Source: Spirosoma taeanense (lineage in GTDB: Bacteria > Bacteroidota > Bacteroidia > Cytophagales > Spirosomataceae). From it: a stretch of 64,000 nucleotides of DNA. Position 1 is the stretch's first letter. Each line of letters starts with the position of its first letter. This document shows, piece by piece, positions 53,007 to 61,765 of this stretch. The stretch spans positions 1,054,001 to 1,118,000 of the forward strand of contig NZ_CP053435.1 of assembly GCF_013127955.1 (NCBI RefSeq), in the 5' to 3' direction. A model generated the notes under the pieces. It saw nothing but the letters and a program-made list of their open reading frames with translations, was not told the DNA's origin and did no database searches. The position numbers and the translations under genes are program-made.

Positions 53007-55871
53007 TCAGCGTTTCAGCACCTTCATGGTTCGCTGACGTTCGCCCTGCTGAACACGTAAAAAATAAACTCCGGACGGGAACAAATGCAGATCAATCGGC
53101 TGACGGAGCCGGTCGCTGTTTTTCGAGCTGCGGGCCGTTCGAATCAGTCGTCCGCCGGTGTCGCGCAGGCTTAGTTCAACCATACCCCGAAAGCCGCTGG
53201 CAACCTCAACCATTACCTGATCGTCAACAGGATTGGGCGACAGCGTAATCTGGTCGAGTGCGTCTTCGGCAACGGCCGTCACCTGACCCGGCACGACGGA
53301 AAAAGGAACTAGTCCGGCTTCGGGCGTCGGTAATTTACTCGTCGAGTACAGATGAAATGCGCCCGGTTCGAGCGTTACGGACTGGCTGACGTCGTTCACC
53401 TGCACTTCCTGACCCGAAAAGAAATGAAACCACTTCCCGGCCGACGGAAAACCCGCGTTGATGATCTGCGGGCGTGTGTCGAAGTTGCCAATCAGAAACA
53501 CCGTACCCGACGCGCTGCGGAGCGTCAGCCGCTTAACCGGATTGGCAAAGTCGGTTGTGAAATCGGTTGTGGCAAAGGCGGGTACCGTTGTTTTGAGTTT
53601 AATCAGTTCACTGTACACCTTATACAGTTTCTGCCGGTCGGGGTTCTGGTAATCTTCCCAACGGACAGGCTTGGCGGCTGTCCGGCAGTCGTCGCGGATG
53701 GTGGTGCCGTCGGAGCAGGTGTTGATGCTCAGGTCGTAGCCCAGCTCGCCAAACTGCCAGATCATCTTCGGCCCCGGCACGGTCAGCAGAAAGGCCGCGG
53801 CCAGTTTAGCCCGGTCGAGGGCAGTCGGCAGCGATTTAATGGAATAGTTACCTTCAGTCAGACCGTTCTGTCGCAGGTCATACACGAGCCGTTCCTCATC
53901 ATGACTTTCCAGATACCCCACCAGACTGGGTCTTTGAAACCCGCGTTTCTGGTAAGAGATACCCTCAAAATTACCCTGCGCCGAGCGGATGGCCCCCCGG
54001 AAATCGCCGTTGTGGTTGCCCCACAGCAGCATCCCGTAGTCGGCCAGCTCTTTCTCTTCCTGATTATCGGCGAAGTGTTCCAGAATGACGTAAGCCGTTG
54101 GGTCAACCCGGCGAATCTGGTCGTAGATTCGCTTCCAGATGGCTACCCGGCTGGCATCATAGTTTCCCCAGGCCGCTACGTCGCCACCCGTCTGTTTCTG
54201 GGTAAATCCCTTCGATAGATCGAATCGAAATCCGTCCACGTTATATTCCTGCAGCCAGAAGCGGCAGACGCGGTCCACGAACGCTTTCGTGTCGGGACTT
54301 TCGTGGTTGAAATCAAAAAATACGCTGAACGGGTGTGTCGCCTGCTGATTGAAATACGGGCTGTCGGCCGAAGGGCGGTCGCCGTTCCAGTAGAGTTTAA
54401 CGTACGGGAACTCGTAGTCGGCCTGGTTCAGCACCATATCCAGCACCACGGCGATGCCCTGTCCGTGAGCCGCGTCGATAAAGCGTTTCAGGGCGTCTTT
54501 GGGACCATAGGCTTTGTCGGGCGCGAAGTAGAAAATAGGATTATAGCCCCACGAATCGTTGCCGGTGAACTCGGTAACCGGCATCAGCTCAATTGTGTTG
54601 ATACCCAGCTGTTTCAGGTACACCAGACTATCGGTTAAGGTCTGGTAGCTGCGGTTCTGGACGAAGTCGCGCACGAGCAGCTCATAGACTACCATCGTGT
54701 TGACCGCGGGCCGCTGAAAGCCGGTCGTTTTGAACGTAAAGGGTGTCTGTCCCGGCTGCAGAATGGATACGGTATTCCCCTGCGCATTTTGGGGAAAGGC
54801 TTTCAGGTTCGGGTAGGTTGTAGCCGGGATAAATCTATCGTTGCTGCGATCCAGAATCTTCTCGGCGTAAGGATCAGCGATGGGGATGGTGCCATCAACC
54901 AGATACTGAAAGGCAATTTCCTGGCCCAGCGTCAGGTTGGGCAGGTCAATCCAGTAGCGGTTGCCATCGGGCGTCCGGTTCATTAGATAGTCCGGGCTGA
55001 TAGTCCAGTTGTTGAAATCGCCGAGCAGATAGACGAAGCTCTTTTTTGGCGCGTAGAGCGCCAGCGTCGCCCGTCCCTGCCCCCGGTTGGATGCGGTATA
55101 ATTAATCCCGTCCTGCACTCCTGCGGGCAGGTCGGCAATAGCAGGCTGCGGCTTTACGGTGAAAAAGAATGTATCGGCGGCTGTTTCGCCCGTCGCCGGG
55201 GCAGTCGCCGTGAGAATAACCGTTCGGCGGGTTCCGGGCTGCGTACCGGCGTTAAGCGTAGCGCGCAGGGAATCGCTGTCCGTTACGGTGGCAACCGGCT
55301 GCCCGTCGAGCGTCAGGGCGAACGTGGCCCGTTTAGAGGTTCTGTACCGAACCAGCAACGCGCTGTTTGGGTCAACATAGAAATTTTTCTGGAGAGGTTC
55401 GAGCCGGGAGAGGTTGAACCGATCGTCGTAAATAGTGATGATCAGATCTTCGGTCTGCGCCCGGCCATCGCCACTTTTCAGCAGCAGTCCTAGCTTTCGG
55501 ATAGGCGTTCCGGCTGGTACGCCGAAATAGCTGCGGGGAACGAGTTTGATCTGCCAGCGGTCGTTGCCAAGAGAGGTCATCCGACCGGGGAGAAATGGCT
55601 TTGAAAAATCGGTCTGCCCGACGGGTTGAAATGCAAAGGCGTTGCCGGTTTCGGTTGACCCCGCTCCCGACCACAGATATACATCGTCGGTTTTGCCCAG
55701 CAGGGCTTTGGCCCGGCTGTCTTTCGCCTGCTTCAGATCAAAGATAAGTGTTACTTCCGCGTCGGCGGTGGGGAAGGCCGGCTGGGTCGTAACGACGGGG
55801 CTATCCGACTGGGCGAAGGCCGGAACCAGAACGCAGAGATAAAGAACGATTACTCGGTAAAGTGTTTGCAT
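53007..55871 (-). CDS. Large secreted GH13 alpha-amylase/pullulanase-like enzyme with T9SS sorting domain
   Basis: A 954-residue secreted enzyme. Signal peptide at residues 1-20 (LCVLVPAFAQ). Two Ig-like N-terminal regions are followed by a CBM48-like domain (SFVYLLGDFNNWTI, about residue 280). The GH13 barrel has VVLDMVLNQ, VDGFRFDLSKG (nucleophile), AYVILEHFADN (acid) and GYLESHDEER. The C-terminal 85 residues (ITLSPNPVDDQVMVEV ... GVYFLRVQQGERQRTMKVLKR region) form a type IX secretion sorting domain. It would cut starch at the cell surface and feed the SusC/D system encoded downstream. Confidence 0.94.
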   Translation of the reverse strand: MQTLYRVIVLYLCVLVPAFAQSDSPVVTTQPAFPTADAEVTLIFDLKQAKDSRAKALLGKTDDVYLWSGAGSTETGNAFAFQPVGQTDFSKPFLPGRMTSLGNDRWQIKLVPRSYFGVPAGTPIRKLGLLLKSGDGRAQTEDLIITIYDDRFNLSRLEPLQKNFYVDPNSALLVRYRTSKRATFALTLDGQPVATVTDSDSLRATLNAGTQPGTRRTVILTATAPATGETAADTFFFTVKPQPAIADLPAGVQDGINYTASNRGQGRATLALYAPKKSFVYLLGDFNNWTISPDYLMNRTPDGNRYWIDLPNLTLGQEIAFQYLVDGTIPIADPYAEKILDRSNDRFIPATTYPNLKAFPQNAQGNTVSILQPGQTPFTFKTTGFQRPAVNTMVVYELLVRDFVQNRSYQTLTDSLVYLKQLGINTIELMPVTEFTGNDSWGYNPIFYFAPDKAYGPKDALKRFIDAAHGQGIAVVLDMVLNQADYEFPYVKLYWNGDRPSADSPYFNQQATHPFSVFFDFNHESPDTKAFVDRVCRFWLQEYNVDGFRFDLSKGFTQKQTGGDVAAWGNYDASRVAIWKRIYDQIRRVDPTAYVILEHFADNQEEKELADYGMLLWGNHNGDFRGAIRSAQGNFEGISYQKRGFQRPSLVGYLESHDEERLVYDLRQNGLTEGNYSIKSLPTALDRAKLAAAFLLTVPGPKMIWQFGELGYDLSINTCSDGTTIRDDCRTAAKPVRWEDYQNPDRQKLYKVYSELIKLKTTVPAFATTDFTTDFANPVKRLTLRSASGTVFLIGNFDTRPQIINAGFPSAGKWFHFFSGQEVQVNDVSQSVTLEPGAFHLYSTSKLPTPEAGLVPFSVVPGQVTAVAEDALDQITLSPNPVDDQVMVEVASGFRGMVELSLRDTGGRLIRTARSSKNSDRLRQPIDLHLFPSGVYFLRVQQGERQRTMKVLKR

Positions 55872-55906
55872 ACGCTGAGCAGAAAACGGCTGCTAAACTT
55901 ACGCCT

Positions 55907-56503
55907 TTATCCCTTCTGTTCATACGGCTTCAGCGCCTGATAAACGCGGTGCGTCGGCAAACCCATGACCGTATAAAAAGACCCTGCCAGCCGGGTAATG
56001 CCCACCAGGCCGATAAAGTCCTGTGCGCCATAGGAACCGGCCTTGTCGAACGGTTTGCATTCGCGGAGGTAGTACGTAATCTCGTCGTCGGACAGGTCGG
56101 CAAAAAACACCGTCGTTTCGTCGATGAAGGACTGCATTTCCGGCTGGCCGGCTGCGTTGGGAGCCAGCAGGCACACCCCCGTCCGGACGCGGTGGGCCCG
56201 TCCCGACAAGGTCCGCAGCATACGCCGGGCATCGGCTTCGTCCTGTGGCTTATTCAGAATCTGATCGTCTAAGATAACGACCGTGTCGGCGCAGAGGATA
56301 ATCCGGTTGCCGGCGTCGGCCAGGAACTGCTCCGCTTTCTGGCGGGCGAGGTATTCGGCGACTTCATCCACGGGCATGGTTGCCGGAAAGGTTTCGTCGG
56401 TTGGGCGGGTCTCGATGGTGAATAGAAAACCGGCATCGGTCATGAGTTGCTTCCGGCGGGGCGACCCCGACGCCAGAACAAGCGGGTAACGTAACGTGAG
56501 CAT
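55907..56503 (-). CDS. maf: Maf-family nucleotide pyrophosphatase
   Basis: A 198-residue cytoplasmic enzyme hydrolysing non-canonical or modified nucleoside triphosphates. Motifs: LVLASGSPRRKQLM at the start, DETFPATMPVDEVAEYLARQKAEQ, ILCADTVVILDDQILNKPQ with the catalytic Asp, and the KAGSYGAQDFIG segment. I use the ATG at 56503; a TTG at 56527 adds eight residues. Confidence 0.95.
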   Translation of the reverse strand: MLTLRYPLVLASGSPRRKQLMTDAGFLFTIETRPTDETFPATMPVDEVAEYLARQKAEQFLADAGNRIILCADTVVILDDQILNKPQDEADARRMLRTLSGRAHRVRTGVCLLAPNAAGQPEMQSFIDETTVFFADLSDDEITYYLRECKPFDKAGSYGAQDFIGLVGITRLAGSFYTVMGLPTHRVYQALKPYEQKG

Positions 56504-56575
56504 AGATTCGCGTAAATCGAAACGCAAAAGTAACGCTGTCGCCGGGTTTTACGTAAATTGGAAAATTGCTCACTC

Positions 56576-57103
56576 ATGATTATGACAATCCGAACTGCAA
56601 CCGTGTCCGATGCTGCTCTGCTAACCGAGCTGTCGGCCACGACCATGCGCGAAGCCTTTGGGCCACCCCATAACCCGGCCGAACTGGTTGAAGAATACGT
56701 TCAGTCAGCCATCACAGAAGCCCGGCTGACCGCGGAGCTGGCCGATCCCCGTTCCACGTTTTTTCTGCTCCTGAACGACCAGCAGTCACCCATCGGGTAC
56801 GCCAAGATGCGCCGACACGCGCCCCCGCGCCGGATGCGGGAACGTAACGCCGTCGAGATCCAGCGGATCTATCTGTTACAGGATCAGATCGGGCAGGGGC
56901 AGGGCCGCTACCTGATGGATTATTGCCTGCAATGGGCCACGCAGGCGGGCTACCGGGCCGTGTGGCTCGGCGTCTGGGAACGTAACGAACGGGCGCTGGG
57001 CTTCTACCGGAAGTTAGGTTTCGAACGCTTCGGTTATCACTATTTTCTGTTTGGCTCCGAACGTCAGCGGGATTTTTGGCTGCAGAAACAGTTAACTAGC
57101 TGA
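56576..57103 (+). CDS. GNAT-family N-acetyltransferase
   Basis: An acetyltransferase of about 175 residues. The fold starts at MTIRTATVSDAALL. The acetyl-CoA loop reads IYLLQDQIGQGQGRYLMDYCLQWA (Q-x-G-x-G form), followed by VWLGVWERNERALGFYRKLGFERFG. The substrate is unknown. Divergent from maf. ATG at 56576 or 56582 is possible. A short CTCACTCAT sequence precedes the start, like the 5' element described at 60872. Confidence 0.9.
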   Translation: MIMTIRTATVSDAALLTELSATTMREAFGPPHNPAELVEEYVQSAITEARLTAELADPRSTFFLLLNDQQSPIGYAKMRRHAPPRRMRERNAVEIQRIYLLQDQIGQGQGRYLMDYCLQWATQAGYRAVWLGVWERNERALGFYRKLGFERFGYHYFLFGSERQRDFWLQKQLTS

Positions 57104-57178
57104 TGAATCATGGACCCGGCTGAGCATCGGCATTAAACCATCGGTTCGCAATGCATTCTAACCACTATTCAAACAATA

Positions 57179-59152
57179 ATGAACTACCTGTATCCGGAAC
57201 CGTATCGGCCCTTTCTGCGCCAGTGTCTGGTGGGGCTGATACTGTTTGCCGGATGCAGCCTGAACGCGTTTGGTCAGCAGCCCGATACAACCCAGCGTCT
57301 GGTTCCGGTTGGTACGAGCGATTCACTGGCAACGGTGCTCTCAACAGCCGTCGCCGACAGTGTTCTCATGCAGCGCGACAGCGTGTTCTATACAAAGCTG
57401 AAAACGCGCATGTACAAGCATCGGCTGACGCGGAAGCTCTATGACGCTGTTTTTCGGGATGTGTATAACAGCCGCGTCCAGACGGGTGAGGTCAATAAAC
57501 TGGAGGTAAACCCCTTCAGGCGCTTTCAGGGGCGGATCATCGGCACGATTTATATCCGGCGGCTGGGCGTATTCGGGCAGACGGTTTACGATACGCTCCG
57601 CCAGCCCGGTAATTGGTTCGAACGGGTTGGCAACCGGCTGCACACCAATACCCGCGAGAATGTCATTCGTCGGTCGTACCTCCTGTTTAAGGAAGGCGAT
57701 GTAGTCAATCCTACCCTTCTGCGGGATAACGAGCGGCTGCTGCGCAATACCTCTATTTTCCACGACGCCCGGATTCTGGTGCTGCCCCGCGAGGGCAGCC
57801 GGCAGTTTGTGGATGTGTACGTAATCACGCAGGATGTCTGGTCGCTGCTGCCCAATGGTGGGGTAGGGGCGCTCAACCGGTTCAGTGTGGGTTTTGAGCA
57901 GCGTAACTTCCGGGGGCTGGGTCATCTGCTTTACACGCAGGTGGCGTATAATGGCGCCGATCCCCGGCAGAAACTGGAGTACCGGGGTCGTTACACGGTT
58001 CCGTTCATCGGTAAAACGTTTCTGACTGCCCAGGCCGATCTGCTGTATCTGCGCGACCAGAAACAGGCTACGCTTCAGCTGTACCGGCCGTTTCTGACGC
58101 CCGATACTAAGTATGCCGGGTCCATATCGCTGAGCCACGCCCGCATCAACAACCGGGTCATCACCCGCGACAATGTGGTTCAGCTCGTGCCGCTGAAATA
58201 CAATTACTCCGATGTCTGGATCGGCCGTTCTTTCCGGCTGTTTTATCGCGAGAATGAGCAGGAAACGGATGAGAAAGGGCGAGCGCGGCTCATCATCGCT
58301 CTGCGGAACACGAACTACGAATACCTGAGCCGCCCCACCGTAACGGCCGACACGAACCAACTCTATCAGGATAGCCGCACGACCCTGTTCAGCGTTGGCT
58401 TTTCCCGACGTAAATACATCCGCGACGTCCTGATCTACGGCTTTGGCCGGACCGAGGACGTGCCCATTGGTGAAACCATTTCGGGGGTTGTCGGCTTCGA
58501 CAATGCCGAACTGGGACAGCGTCTGTATTCCGGGCTGAACTATTCGCAGGGCAAGTATATCAACAGGTTCGGCTATCTCTACGGACTGGCCAGCATTGGT
58601 GGCTACTTCCGTACTAAAGGCGTTGAGCAGGGCGTGCTCTCACTCGAAACCAACTACTTTAGTCCGCTGCTGCCAACCCGCTGGGGCAACATGCGCCACT
58701 TTTTTAATTCACGCTACACGACCGGTATCGGTCGGTTCGAGAACGAATACATCTCCCTGAGCAGCACCGGCAGTGGTATTAACACCGATGGCATTGGGAT
58801 TAACAACGACGCCCTACGCGGCACCCGGCGCTGGCTCATCAACTACGAGAACATCCTGTTCTCGCGTCTGAACGTAATCGGCTTTCGGGTCGCCTTCATT
58901 ACATTTGCCAACCTCGGGCTGGTTACGTTTCCGGATCGGCGGCTGCTTCAGGGACCGCTCTACCAGGGCTATGGTATCGGATTTCGCCTGCGTAACGAAA
59001 ACCTGACGTTCAACAGCTTTCAGATCCGCCTGGCCTATTACCCTAATATTCCCAACAACCGGGCCCCTTTCCGTACAGCCTTCGAAGGGGTAACGGGCCT
59101 GCGGTTCCGGGACTTCGATCTGTCGGCTCCACAAATTATTCCCTACCGATGA
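57179..59152 (+). CDS. Outer-membrane barrel protein of the Omp85/BamA-like type
   Basis: A 657-residue protein with a signal peptide (LILFAGCSLNAFGQ). The region to about residue 225 contains one or two POTRA-like units (VIRRSYLLFKEGDVVNPTLLRDNERLLRNTSIFHDARILV, with the QFVDVYVITQDVW strand). The remainder is a beta barrel with many aromatic-ended strands (GLGHLLYTQVAYNGADPRQKLEYRGRY). The protein is shorter than BamA (five POTRA domains), so it may be a TamA-like or accessory barrel of Bacteroidota rather than the essential assembly factor. Confidence 0.75.
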   Translation: MNYLYPEPYRPFLRQCLVGLILFAGCSLNAFGQQPDTTQRLVPVGTSDSLATVLSTAVADSVLMQRDSVFYTKLKTRMYKHRLTRKLYDAVFRDVYNSRVQTGEVNKLEVNPFRRFQGRIIGTIYIRRLGVFGQTVYDTLRQPGNWFERVGNRLHTNTRENVIRRSYLLFKEGDVVNPTLLRDNERLLRNTSIFHDARILVLPREGSRQFVDVYVITQDVWSLLPNGGVGALNRFSVGFEQRNFRGLGHLLYTQVAYNGADPRQKLEYRGRYTVPFIGKTFLTAQADLLYLRDQKQATLQLYRPFLTPDTKYAGSISLSHARINNRVITRDNVVQLVPLKYNYSDVWIGRSFRLFYRENEQETDEKGRARLIIALRNTNYEYLSRPTVTADTNQLYQDSRTTLFSVGFSRRKYIRDVLIYGFGRTEDVPIGETISGVVGFDNAELGQRLYSGLNYSQGKYINRFGYLYGLASIGGYFRTKGVEQGVLSLETNYFSPLLPTRWGNMRHFFNSRYTTGIGRFENEYISLSSTGSGINTDGIGINNDALRGTRRWLINYENILFSRLNVIGFRVAFITFANLGLVTFPDRRLLQGPLYQGYGIGFRLRNENLTFNSFQIRLAYYPNIPNNRAPFRTAFEGVTGLRFRDFDLSAPQIIPYR

Positions 59153-59196
59153 GAATTTTTCTGTATTTATTGTTGTTACATTAAATGCAGACGCAC

Positions 59197-59204
59197 TATA
59201 TTTG
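59197..59204 (+). promoter_or_regulatory. TAnnTTTG -7 element just upstream of the marR start
   Basis: TATATTTG matches the Bacteroidota -7 consensus; a TTG pair lies about 20 bp upstream (near 59172). It ends 4 bp before the preferred MarR ATG, so transcription would begin at or just inside that codon. Either the mRNA is leaderless or the real start codon is later. Confidence 0.4.
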
Positions 59205-59208
59205 CCTC

Positions 59209-59670
59209 ATGTCTATCGAAACCGATATTAAACAAACGACCCCATTCAAGACGCCTTACCAGCGGGTGATGGTTAACCTGATGTTCACCAGCAACTGGCT
59301 GGTGGATAGCCAGTCCCAGGTGATGAAACCATTTGGGTTAACCCTCCAGCAGTACAACGTGCTGCGGATTCTGCGGGGTCAATATCCCAATCCGGTGAAG
59401 GTAAGTGACATCACCGAGCGGATGCTCGATAAAATGTCGAACGCGTCGCGGCTGGTCGATAAGCTGGTTGCCAAAAAGCACGTGCTGCGCACCGAGTGTC
59501 CAAGCGACCGCCGGGCAGTTGACGTCGTCATTACGGAGCCGGGGCTGACCCTGCTGAAAAAAATCGACGTTCACCTGAATGAATGGGACGAAATCATGCG
59601 GTCTAAGCTCAGCGAAGAAGAAGCTGTCAGTCTGAGCCAGTTGCTCGACCGTCTGCGTGGTTCCGTCTAA
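59209..59670 (+). CDS. MarR-family transcriptional regulator
   Basis: A 153-residue winged-helix regulator. The DNA-binding part reads LTLQQYNVLRILRG, VKVSDITERMLDKMSNASRLVDKLVAKKHV and CPSDRRAVDVVITEPG for the wing. It stands 54 bp upstream of a yceI-type gene in the same direction and probably regulates it. ATG at 59185 would add eight residues but lies upstream of a promoter-like element. Confidence 0.9.
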   Translation: MSIETDIKQTTPFKTPYQRVMVNLMFTSNWLVDSQSQVMKPFGLTLQQYNVLRILRGQYPNPVKVSDITERMLDKMSNASRLVDKLVAKKHVLRTECPSDRRAVDVVITEPGLTLLKKIDVHLNEWDEIMRSKLSEEEAVSLSQLLDRLRGSV

Positions 59671-59724
59671 TATCTCCTGCATTTCCAATCTAATCTATAC
59701 AACCACAAGTTTAAACTAATACTC

Positions 59725-60333
59725 ATGAGAACTCGTCAATTTCTGGCAAGTCTGGCGGCTGTTGTGCTGCTGGCAGGTGGATCGGCCTTCGTTGGCCCCG
59801 GTAAAAAAGCAGCGTCCTACAAGGTAGACGCCGAGAAAAGCGTCCTGAAATGGAACGGTAAGAAAGTGACCGGCGAACACTTCGGAACGGTTAAGCTGAG
59901 CGACGGCGCCCTGACCGTTGACGGCGGCAAGCTGACCGGCGGTACGTTCACCTTCGACATGAACAGCATCGCCTGCACCGACCTGACTGACGCTGGCTAT
60001 AACGCGAAGTTCATCGGCCACATGAAGTCGGAAGATTTCTTCAACACGGCGAAGTTCCCGACCTCGACTTTCAAAATCACGAAAGTGACGCCGAAGGGTG
60101 GCAATGCCTACGACATCACCGGCAACATGACCATCAAGGGTATCACCAACGCCGTTACGTTCCCCGCTACGGTGAAAGTGACGGGTAACACGATTGAAGC
60201 CGACGGTAAAGCCACGCTCGACCGGACTAAGTATGACATTCGCTACGGTTCGAAATCGTTCTTCGAGAACATCGGTGACAAAGCTATCTACGACGATTTT
60301 ATCGTTGAAATGAAGCTGGTTGCCGGCAAATAA
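59725..60333 (+). CDS. YceI-family periplasmic lipid-binding protein
   Basis: A 202-residue lipocalin-like protein with signal peptide (FLASLAAVVLLAGGSAFVG). The YceI domain reads YKVDAEKSVLKWNGKKVTGEHFGTVKLSDG, then GTFTFDMNSI, the HMKSEDFFNTAKFPTSTF segment and IKGITNAVTFPA. Members bind isoprenoid or other hydrophobic molecules in the periplasm. The MarR gene upstream is the likely regulator. A terminator follows. Confidence 0.95.
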   Translation: MRTRQFLASLAAVVLLAGGSAFVGPGKKAASYKVDAEKSVLKWNGKKVTGEHFGTVKLSDGALTVDGGKLTGGTFTFDMNSIACTDLTDAGYNAKFIGHMKSEDFFNTAKFPTSTFKITKVTPKGGNAYDITGNMTIKGITNAVTFPATVKVTGNTIEADGKATLDRTKYDIRYGSKSFFENIGDKAIYDDFIVEMKLVAGK

Positions 60334-60355
60334 GCCTTCGTCCGGAACCCACCGC

Positions 60356-60388
60356 AATCCCCGGTGCCCAATGGTGCCGGGGATTTTT
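60356..60388 (+). terminator. Rho-independent terminator of yceI-type gene
   Basis: AATCCCCGG pairs with CCGGGGATT and is followed by a run of T (GGATTTTTAT). It lies 23 bp after the YceI stop. Confidence 0.88.
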
Positions 60389-60408
60389 ATGTTTAAATAA
60401 GTCAGTGC

Positions 60409-60852
60409 TTATTCGAACGTTGGAAAATCGTCCAGAAAACGTATTTCAGCCGTCTCGTGGTTGACGCAGCAGCAGTAATGCGTCAGGCCATTGGAGATGA
60501 CCAGGTAGGGCGCGCGGTGCACGTGGTTATAGCGGGTCACCTGATCGAACACCGCCTGCGTCAGGGGAACGTGGGGTGCCTTGCACTCAACGATCAGGAA
60601 CGGCTGCCCCTGCCGGTCAAAGGCCACGACATCGGTGCGTTTCTGCGTCTGGTTCAAGACCAGCCCGCCCTCCGACCGAATCAGCGCCTTCGGGTAGGCG
60701 TAATGCGTCAGCAGCAGGTTGACAATGTGCTGCCGCACCCATTCCTCGGGCGAGAGCCGCACATACTTCCGGCGTAACAAATCGAAGATATAAGGTTTCC
60801 CCTCGACTTGCTTAGTTTTGCAGTCAAAAGCAGGCAGGTTCAGCGTAACCAT
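60409..60852 (-). CDS. Orphan type I restriction HsdR N-terminal-like domain protein
   Basis: A 147-residue protein of the HSDR_N/PD-(D/E)xK fold. The visible motifs are SPEEWVRQHIVNLLLTHYAYPKALI near the start, KRTDVVAFDRQGQPFLIVECKAP with the nuclease D..ExK residues, and the DQVTRYNHVHRAPYLVISNGLTHYCC segment. No HsdM or HsdS gene is nearby. Stand-alone copies are frequent in Bacteroidota; the role is unknown. Its upstream region carries the inverted repeat at 60872. Confidence 0.88.
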   Translation of the reverse strand: MVTLNLPAFDCKTKQVEGKPYIFDLLRRKYVRLSPEEWVRQHIVNLLLTHYAYPKALIRSEGGLVLNQTQKRTDVVAFDRQGQPFLIVECKAPHVPLTQAVFDQVTRYNHVHRAPYLVISNGLTHYCCCVNHETAEIRFLDDFPTFE

Positions 60853-60871
60853 ATTGCGAAGGTAATGAGCG

Positions 60872-60951
60872 ATTGAGTGAGTTAGTGAATGAGTGAATAA
60901 CTTTTCGTTCCTTGATATTCGCTCAATCGCTCATTCACTAACTCACTCAAT
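60872..60951. repeat. Inverted repeat made of a 5' leader element in two orientations
   Basis: ATTGAGTGAGTTAGTGAATGAG-type arms (22 bp, perfect; 60872-60893 and 60930-60951) lie between the divergent HsdR_N-like and AMP nucleosidase genes. Seen from either gene, the sequence TTCACTAACTCACTCAAT precedes the start codon. A related copy lies directly upstream of the VWA gene start (42060-42092). Confidence 0.8.
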
Positions 60952-60958
60952 AAAGAGC

Positions 60959-61729
60959 ATGAAAACTAAAGAAGAAATCGTTGAGAACTGGCTGCCGCGC
61001 TATACAGGTACGCCCATCGAGTTGTTCGGTGAATATATTCTGCTGACCAATTTCATTAATTACGTTGAGCTGTTTGCCCAGAAGTTCGACGTCGAGATTT
61101 TCGGCATGGGGCGGGCCATGCAGACGGCCACGGCTAACAACATCACTATTATCAACTTCGGCATGGGCAGCGCCATGGCCGCTACCGTCATGGATCTGCT
61201 GTCGGCCATCCATCCCAAGGCCGTGCTGTTTCTGGGCAAGTGCGGTGGGCTGAAAAAAACGCAGGTGGGCGATCTGATTCTGCCTATTGCCGCCATCCGG
61301 GGCGAAGGCACCAGCAACGACTACATGCGGCCCGAAATCCCGGCTCTGCCGTCGTTCCGGCTGCAACGGGCGGTATCGTCCACCATCAAACGCTACGAAC
61401 TCGACTACTGGACAGGCACCGTCTACACCACCAACCGGCGCATCTGGGAGCACGATGAGGTATTCAAGGATTACCTGCGCGAGACTCGGGCCATGGCGAT
61501 TGACATGGAAACCGCTACGGTCTTTACGGTAGGCTTCATCAACTCCATTCCGCACGGCGCCCTGCTGCTGGTGTCGGACAACCCCCTGGTGCCCGAAGGC
61601 GTAAAAACCGAAGAAAGCGACAAGCGCGTAACGGGCCAGTTCGTCAACAAACACCTCGAAATTGGCATCGACGCCCTGCTCGAACTCGAATCCTCCGGCG
61701 AATCGGTGAAGCACTTGCGGTTTGAGTAA
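60959..61729 (+). CDS. amn: AMP nucleosidase (short form)
   Basis: A 256-residue phosphorylase-fold enzyme that cleaves AMP to adenine and ribose-5-phosphate. Motifs: VEIFGMGRAMQTATANNITIINFGMGS, the LFLGKCGGLKKTQVGDLILPIAAIRGEG segment, MAIDMETATVFTVGF with the catalytic-region Glu, and LLLVSDNPLVPEG. I choose the ATG at 60959; an upstream ATG at 60893 would make the inverted repeat coding. Length fits the short Bacteroidota form without the N-terminal regulatory domain. Confidence 0.92.
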   Translation: MKTKEEIVENWLPRYTGTPIELFGEYILLTNFINYVELFAQKFDVEIFGMGRAMQTATANNITIINFGMGSAMAATVMDLLSAIHPKAVLFLGKCGGLKKTQVGDLILPIAAIRGEGTSNDYMRPEIPALPSFRLQRAVSSTIKRYELDYWTGTVYTTNRRIWEHDEVFKDYLRETRAMAIDMETATVFTVGFINSIPHGALLLVSDNPLVPEGVKTEESDKRVTGQFVNKHLEIGIDALLELESSGESVKHLRFE

Positions 61730-61765
61730 AATAGCGTTTCTTCACGCTATGCTTACCTACCGTAC

